Positions 58,960-64,000 of a stretch of DNA of 64,000 bases are shown piece after piece. The stretch's first letter is position 1. Each line of letters starts with the position of its first letter. The notes beneath the pieces are model-generated. The model was not told the origin of the DNA, did not search any database, and was given only the letters and a program-made list of their open reading frames with translations. The DNA is taken from NCBI GenBank assembly GCA_023374025.1, contig SIJG01000131.1, positions 124,001-188,000 on the forward strand, given 5' to 3'. Made by a program: the position numbers and the translations under genes. The stretch comes from Heterodera schachtii (Eukaryota; Nematoda; Chromadorea; Rhabditida; Heteroderidae).

Positions 58960-61900
58960 TTACTTTCCTCTTTTAGTTTCTTTTGACTGTTTTTTGCTGC
59001 CATTTTCGATCGCTTTTGACTGATTGTCGGTGCCAATGTTCTGGTCATCATCATTACCACTTCCGATCAATTCCAACTGATCACTAGAGACCGCAAAAAA
59101 AGGCACCAAAAATCGCGAAAAAGGCACTAAAATAGGCACCAAAAAATTGAAAAAAAGGCATGAAAAGGCACAAAAATCCCGAAAAAGACATGAAAAAAGG
59201 CATTTAAAAAATTATTTCTAAGGTTTTAGGGAGCAAAACACGTAAAATTTAACCAAAAACATAATTTTAGTCATTTAGATGATTATTAAATATTTTATAA
59301 TGATTTTCGAATAAAAAAAATTTTTAAAATCTAAAATTTTTATCAAGAAAAAAAAAATGAAATTTTGGCGATCAATTTTTGAGAAAATTTTTCACTTCTC
59401 AGGAGTGTATTTCTGAAATTTTTTCATTTTTTAAGGGATGTATTTTTTGAAAATTTTTCAAGTCATTTCTTAGGGGTGTATTTTCCCGATTTTATTCCTT
59501 TTTTAATGTAATTTTCCGGAAAAAAGACCAAAAAAGGCACCAAAACTGCAAAATGCCAAAAAAGGCATTTAAGGCACGAAAATCCCGAAAAAGGCAAAAA
59601 AAGGCATAATAAAAGTCAACGTAGAAGGCTCAAACCAAGTGGAAAATGTGTTATTTATGCTTAATATATCGAAACTACTTTGCAGAAAAAATGGCATCTG
59701 CCTCAAAATGCGGTCTCTACTGATCACTGACGTCCTTATTGGATTGATCACCGATGCTCATGTTCTGGACATGTTTGCCAATCTCGCCCGCATCTGACTG
59801 ATAAAATGTCTCCATTCTGATCACTTTCAATTTCGCTTCTTCACACGGGTCATGCTTCATCATCAGCAACTGTTTCGCCTTTTCGGGAAGCCCATTCGTC
59901 CTTGGTTCTTGGATTTTGTACTTGTAAAACCATAACAATGAGCCCAAGTGGTGCTCCAGCTCAACATAATGCTTAAATCCGTTTTGAATGCCATTTTTCG
60001 TCAAATTGGATAAGCTTTTTCTTGAAGATTGAATTTTGTGCTGAATTAATTGCGCATTTTCAGCCTTTTCATAAACGTGTTCATCCTCCCTATATGCATC
60101 ACATATTGTTGCCATGTCTAAATTAGAGCCCGAAATTTTGAAAAAAGCATGCGCCTGAATCCCATGTTGAGCCTGGACTTGGGTTTTCTGGAGAAAAACC
60201 CAAGAAAACCCATGTCCATGAGAAATCTAGGCTTGTCATGCACAGTCTGAGCCTGAAGCTGGGTCATGGCATGGACCCAGGCCTGGCTCTGGATCTTTTT
60301 TATTTGTTTTAAAAAGAAAAAATATTTAAAGAACAATTAATAGCATAGGAAAAGATAAAAGTTTGTTTATAATTGAGAAAAAAAAATATTTTAAAACCAT
60401 ATTAACATTTTTGATAACTAGAAAGAGCGTCACCCAAAAATTCTTCCTCACACTGACTGATCATTAGGACTGGGAATTATATTTATTAAAAAGGCCGAAA
60501 TATTTAAATAAATATTTAGTAAAAAAGTTCAAAATATTATGCAAATATTTAAGTAAATGATAAAAAGTTTATGGTGTAAAAACTAATTATAACACTACCA
60601 AAAATTTATTAATTGATTACAGTTACAAATAAATATATTTTTCAAGATTTTTGAATGAATTTTTTCCAAAATAATTTAGAATTAGAAAAACCAAAAATTA
60701 TTCGGATAAAATGCGATTTTTGGGCTTCTTTCGCCATAACTAAGCCGCAAAAAATATATAAATACATAAAATCCGGTCTCTACATATAAGCAAAAAAATA
60801 TTTAATTAAATAAAATGCCCAGCCCTACTGATCATGGTAAAACTTGCCTAATCCCAATTCGTTGGTATTGTCCCATATTTTCTGAATGCTTTTGTGAATC
60901 CTTGTGAAATTTGGCACTTGAGATTGCTTCAAGTCGAACAGTTGCCATAGAAAATCAAATAACACAATACGAAATTGTTCGACAATTCTTTGTCGCTCGG
61001 TTTGTTCCTTTGATTCTTCGTATATTCCAGCAAAATTCGCTTTAAATTATTTTTTTAAAAATGAAAAAAAAATATTATTTACTTACACAGTCCAACATTT
61101 TGTAAAAGTGCTGCCTGCCATTCGTCCTTATTCGCCAAGTACATCTGAAATTTTTGTAATGCTCGAAAATCGAGCTCGAAAAAATAGACCAAAAATTCGA
61201 GAATTTATCGATTCGAGAAAATTGAAAAATGTGTGTTTTTCTTTTTGCAAGGTTAGCCCATCGTCCCCAACCCCCCTCACCTTGTTTTTTTTTTTTGCAG
61301 ATTAATGCCTACCGTATTTCATTGATTATATTAGACCGGTTCTTCGGTTTTTCAACCCCTCGCCAAAGGGGTCTTATAACCGAGGGGGCATCTAATAGTC
61401 AAGGAATTACAGTAGTTTTCAAAAAAAATTTCCCCTGGGGCGCTACGCAACGGGTAATGTAAATCAGACCAAAACCCCGAGAATTTCTCGATTCCAGAAA
61501 CCTGAATTATGCATGTTTTTTCGCAAGGTTTGGCTGATCGTCCCCCACCCTAACCTTGTTTTTTTTTTTTTGCAGATTCACGCCTACCGTATTTCCATGA
61601 TTATATTAGACCCGGTTCTTCGGTTTTTCAACCCCTCGCCAAAGGGGTTTATAACCGAAGGGGCGTCTAATAGTCTAGGAATTACGGTAGTTTTCAAAAA
61701 AAAAGATTCTCTAAGGCTCTACACAAGGGCTAATGTTGGCAGACCCCTTGGTGCATATTTTTTATGCCCAAATTGATCCCGAATGTTGCAGAACCGGTCT
61801 TAACCGTTCAGGATTTGGTAAAATTACCAGGAGTGTCATCATGCTTGTCATGCCTAATTTTACCACCTCAATTTTCATGCCGTTTCCGTTGCCCCATCTG

Positions 61901-62444
61901 AATAAGTCGCGGTACACCGATTCAATCGCTTTCATTGCTGAGCTCATCCGAAGTTGGCCTTCCTTCAGCATGAACACTGGTTTTATGCTCAAACGGACTA
62001 CTAAATTAAATTAAATTTTATTCCAAAATTTTAAGTTTTTAAATTTAAATTCCCACATTTTTCTTCAATTATTGGGTCAATGCCATCGGCACATTTCTGC
62101 CCTTTTTGGCATTCCCAACTCAGAACATTCACATAGGCAGCCCATGCCATGTCCTTCCATTTGAGACAAAAATGATCCATTTCTCCGATCGATTGAAAGC
62201 CGAGTTGATCACGCCTATTGATTCTTTTACTGAAGCATTCCCATCCTGGCATCATATGCCGCCAAAAGTGTGTTTTGCTCAGTGCCAATGCTTTGGCCAT
62301 GTCCTCCGCCTCCGATGTTGTGCCATCCTCGACGACGACCATTTCAATCGCACCAACAAAATAGATGGCACCAAAAGTGATCAGCAGGAGAGTGATCAAG
62401 AAAGAATGTTTAGTGAACAGTAAAAGTTTCACTATTTGGCACAT
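58960..62444 (-). CDS. Secreted orphan-family protein, copy 2, last exon split by a transposon
   Basis: Homologue of the gene at 16125-20189; no known family. Exons (minus): 62444-62057 (signal anchor or peptide, then DMAKALALSKTHFWRHMMPG), 62000-~61867 (SIKPVFMLKEGQLRMSSAM), 61144-61087 (MYLANKDEWQAALLQNVGL), 61039-60848 (YEESKEQTERQRIVEQFRIV ... IHKSIQKIWDNTNELGL), 60117-59717 (MATICDAYRED ... YKYKIQEP ... DPCEEAKLKVIRMET). Phases 1, 0, 1, 1 equal copy 1. Intron 4 is GC-AG (TTAG|gcaagt). No frameshift is seen. The last exon stops at a TAG inside the hAT-like element 59085-59719; beyond it the frame resumes (LELIGSGNDDDQNIGTDNQS ... TKRGK, stop at 58960), so the original protein was ~40 residues longer. 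The present product, ~390 aa, may still be made. Confidence 0.75.
59085..59719. mobile_element. hAT-like non-autonomous element inside a coding exon, 635 bp
   Basis: Ends TAGAGACCGCA and TGCGGTCTCTA, flanked by the exact 8-bp duplication CTGATCAC (59077-59084 and 59720-59727). The interior is AGGCAC-rich with no long frame. Same terminal family as 16916-17752. It supplies the premature stop of secreted gene copy 2. Confidence 0.9.
60118..60464. other. Part of intron 4 of secreted gene copy 2
   Basis: Contains repeat text with inverted 'CATGGCATGGACCC / GGGTTTTCTTGGGTTTT' type segments (60170-60300). No exon. Confidence 0.5.
60465..60827. mobile_element. hAT-like element, 363 bp, in intron 4 of copy 2
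   Basis: Ends TAGGACTGGGAATT and GCCCAGCCCTA (inverse TAGGGCTGGGC), flanked by the exact 8-bp duplication CTGATCAT (60457-60464 and 60828-60835). Sits 13 bases past the GC splice donor. Non-coding. Confidence 0.82.
61310..61412. repeat. Short inverted-repeat element, copy A
   Basis: CCTACCGTATTTCATTGATT ... AGACC and its inverse GTCTAATAGTCAAGGAATTA ... GTAG surround CCCCTCGCCAAAGGGG. A sister copy lies at 61590-61692; each sits in a longer direct repeat (about 61136-61440 and 61470-61735) in intron 2 of copy 2. Confidence 0.7.
61590..61692. repeat. Short inverted-repeat element, copy B
   Basis: CTACCGTATTTCCATGATTA and GTCTAATAGTCTAGGAATTA CGGTAG around the same CCTCGCCAAAGGGG core. More symmetrical than copy A. 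Confidence 0.7.
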
Positions 62445-64000
62445 CGCAATTTTAAAATTGAAAAAATAATCCCTTAATATATTTTTTGTAATTTTTTTTT
62501 ATATATCAAAAAATTTATCAATCGGAAATATATGTAATGTAAAAAATATTATACATACATTATTGGAAAAAAGTGAATGCCATTAATCCCATATAATAAC
62601 ATTTATTTTATTGAGATTTTGCCCAAATTTTCAAATCAATAATCCCTGGACATATACGTCATCATTAGAAATGAAAAATGGAAAGAATATTGTTGGAAAT
62701 ATACGTACAATGTGCCTTTTTTTAATTGTATTATTAAGGAGAGGGGGGAGGATTTATTTTTTTTAATGAAATTTCTTACATCGTAAAAAACTTTAAATTG
62801 GCCCTACCTAATAAGTGCATTTTCAATTTAAATTTTTTATTTATCAATTATACATAATTAATTGTTTTTAAAATGAGATTTCTTTTGCTGGGAATGGAAT
62901 AATTATTAATCATTTTGAATGAACATATTAAATATTAGGATGGGCATCATCAGCAGGGGCCAATCACACAATTAGGACACATTTGGCAGTTGTCTCCGAA
63001 TTAGCCGTTAGCGACAACAAATCACGGCGTTTGACTAGGTTCGATTTGGCGTTGGTCTCTGTCGTCCGAATTGTCGCCCAATCACATATGATAAAATCTT
63101 ACTTAAATTTGTCGTCCTCAGAAATTTTCTTTAAAATCAATGAAAAATTTCAGAAAATTCAAAAAATTGTAAAAGAGTCTTTCTGTGGGTTTTTGGATGC
63201 ATTGATTGTGAGTTTAACGTTTATTTTACTTCTAATTCGAACCCTAAGCCCAAATTCGTTAGACTTAAAAAACTTAATTAAAAAGTATAGACTAAAGTCA
63301 ATTTCTTTCCCTGATTTGTCCTGATCAAGAACTCTCGATTGATATAATATTTGCTATCAAAACTTCAATTTCTGGCCTATTTGTGTTAGATTTTCCTCAA
63401 TTTTTTGTCATTTTAACGGTTCAAAACCGGGGTTTTTTCGATGGCGCGCCTATGTCCAAAATCGGATTCAAACATATGTTTTTCAATTTTCTGATAGCAG
63501 AAACAGTATATTATATAAGTGATAGAAAGTGATTGTATCTGATAATTGATCATTAGTAAACTTTTGAAAAAATCATCAATTATCCAAACAGCAGAATTAT
63601 TGCTCCTAATAAACTTGAAGACTACGCTTTCTTAATTTTAATGCTGTTTAGGCGATCACAAAATTGAAAATTCTTAGTTTGAATCCGATTTTGGTCACAG
63701 GCGCAAATGTCCTCGAGTGTCGAGATGTCGGTTGGCAAGATGCCGAGTTGGCGAAATGTCCGATTTATGGGTAGTTGGAGAAACGTCAGAATTTGGCTTA
63801 ATTGACCAAATGTTCAGTTGGAAATGCCATACAGCCGGTCGGAAATGCTCCCCTTGGCATCCTCCCAACCCCCCCCCCCCCCAGGCGCCGAAAAGCGGCG
63901 CTGAACTGCTGCTGATCCCCCCGACCTTTCTTTAAGCTTTAGTGAAAATGCCGAACCAAAATAAGAAACGGTCCCCCGATCCCCGACCTCCCCCCCCCCC
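62445..64000. other. Upstream DNA of copy 2 and unassigned right end
   Basis: No gene supported. An open frame at 62983-63324 has no start or splice context and reads into AT-rich DNA. The last 300 bases are GC-richer with poly-C runs near 63870 and at the window end. One ATGCCA word lies at 62575, about 130 bases upstream of copy 2. Confidence 0.5.

Noticed and set aside
62983..63324. Plus-strand 113-aa frame
   Set aside because: No start codon context (the track begins at a non-ATG codon), no motif, and it drifts into AT-rich DNA.

Overview
The window is nuclear DNA of a nematode: AT-rich, with short T-rich introns, paired-class and goosecoid-class transcription factors, an astacin-ShK protease, a thaumatin-like protein and an intracellular-type serpin. 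A bacterial-type TenA gene, GC-AG introns and secreted orphan genes point (inference) to a plant-parasitic, cyst-nematode-like lineage. Genes were rebuilt by joining exons whose splice phases agree; nothing was searched.

Layout, left to right. At 1.4-3.2 kb lies a PAI-only paired-domain gene (+). At 4.2-5.4 kb are weak minus-strand exons of a possible secreted protein. A 6.6 kb satellite of ~62 bp units fills 5.68-12.31 kb and abuts the catalytic exons of an astacin-ShK gene (+, 12.4-15.4 kb) whose 5' exons are not seen. A secreted orphan gene (copy 1, +) is spread over 16.1-20.2 kb, its introns filled by repeats. From 20.2-24.9 kb the DNA is repeat rich, with nested foldbacks, a clean hAT-like element and a duplicated astacin tail. 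A thaumatin-like gene with a long unusual N-terminal extension (+) runs 24.98-28.86 kb. A 374-aa serpin (-, 29.2-33.1 kb) has two complete alternative last exons, each coding a different reactive-centre loop. After 5 kb of repeats comes TenA (-, 38.0-40.4 kb), then 11.6 kb without a recognisable gene but with many poly-C/G runs, then a goosecoid-class homeobox gene (+, 52.0-58.5 kb). Copy 2 of the secreted orphan gene (-, 59.0-62.4 kb) has its last coding exon cut by a hAT-like element with an 8-bp target duplication.

The most notable items are: the serpin with switchable inhibitory loops; the pair of five-exon secreted orphan genes with matching intron phases, one carrying apparent homopolymer frameshifts and the other a transposon insertion; several non-autonomous hAT-like elements with exact 8-bp target duplications; a recurrent GC-rich perfect hairpin scattered through AT-rich DNA; and the higher-order satellite. 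Indel patterns in the satellite and in copy 1 look partly like uncorrected long-read errors, so frameshift calls need raw reads.
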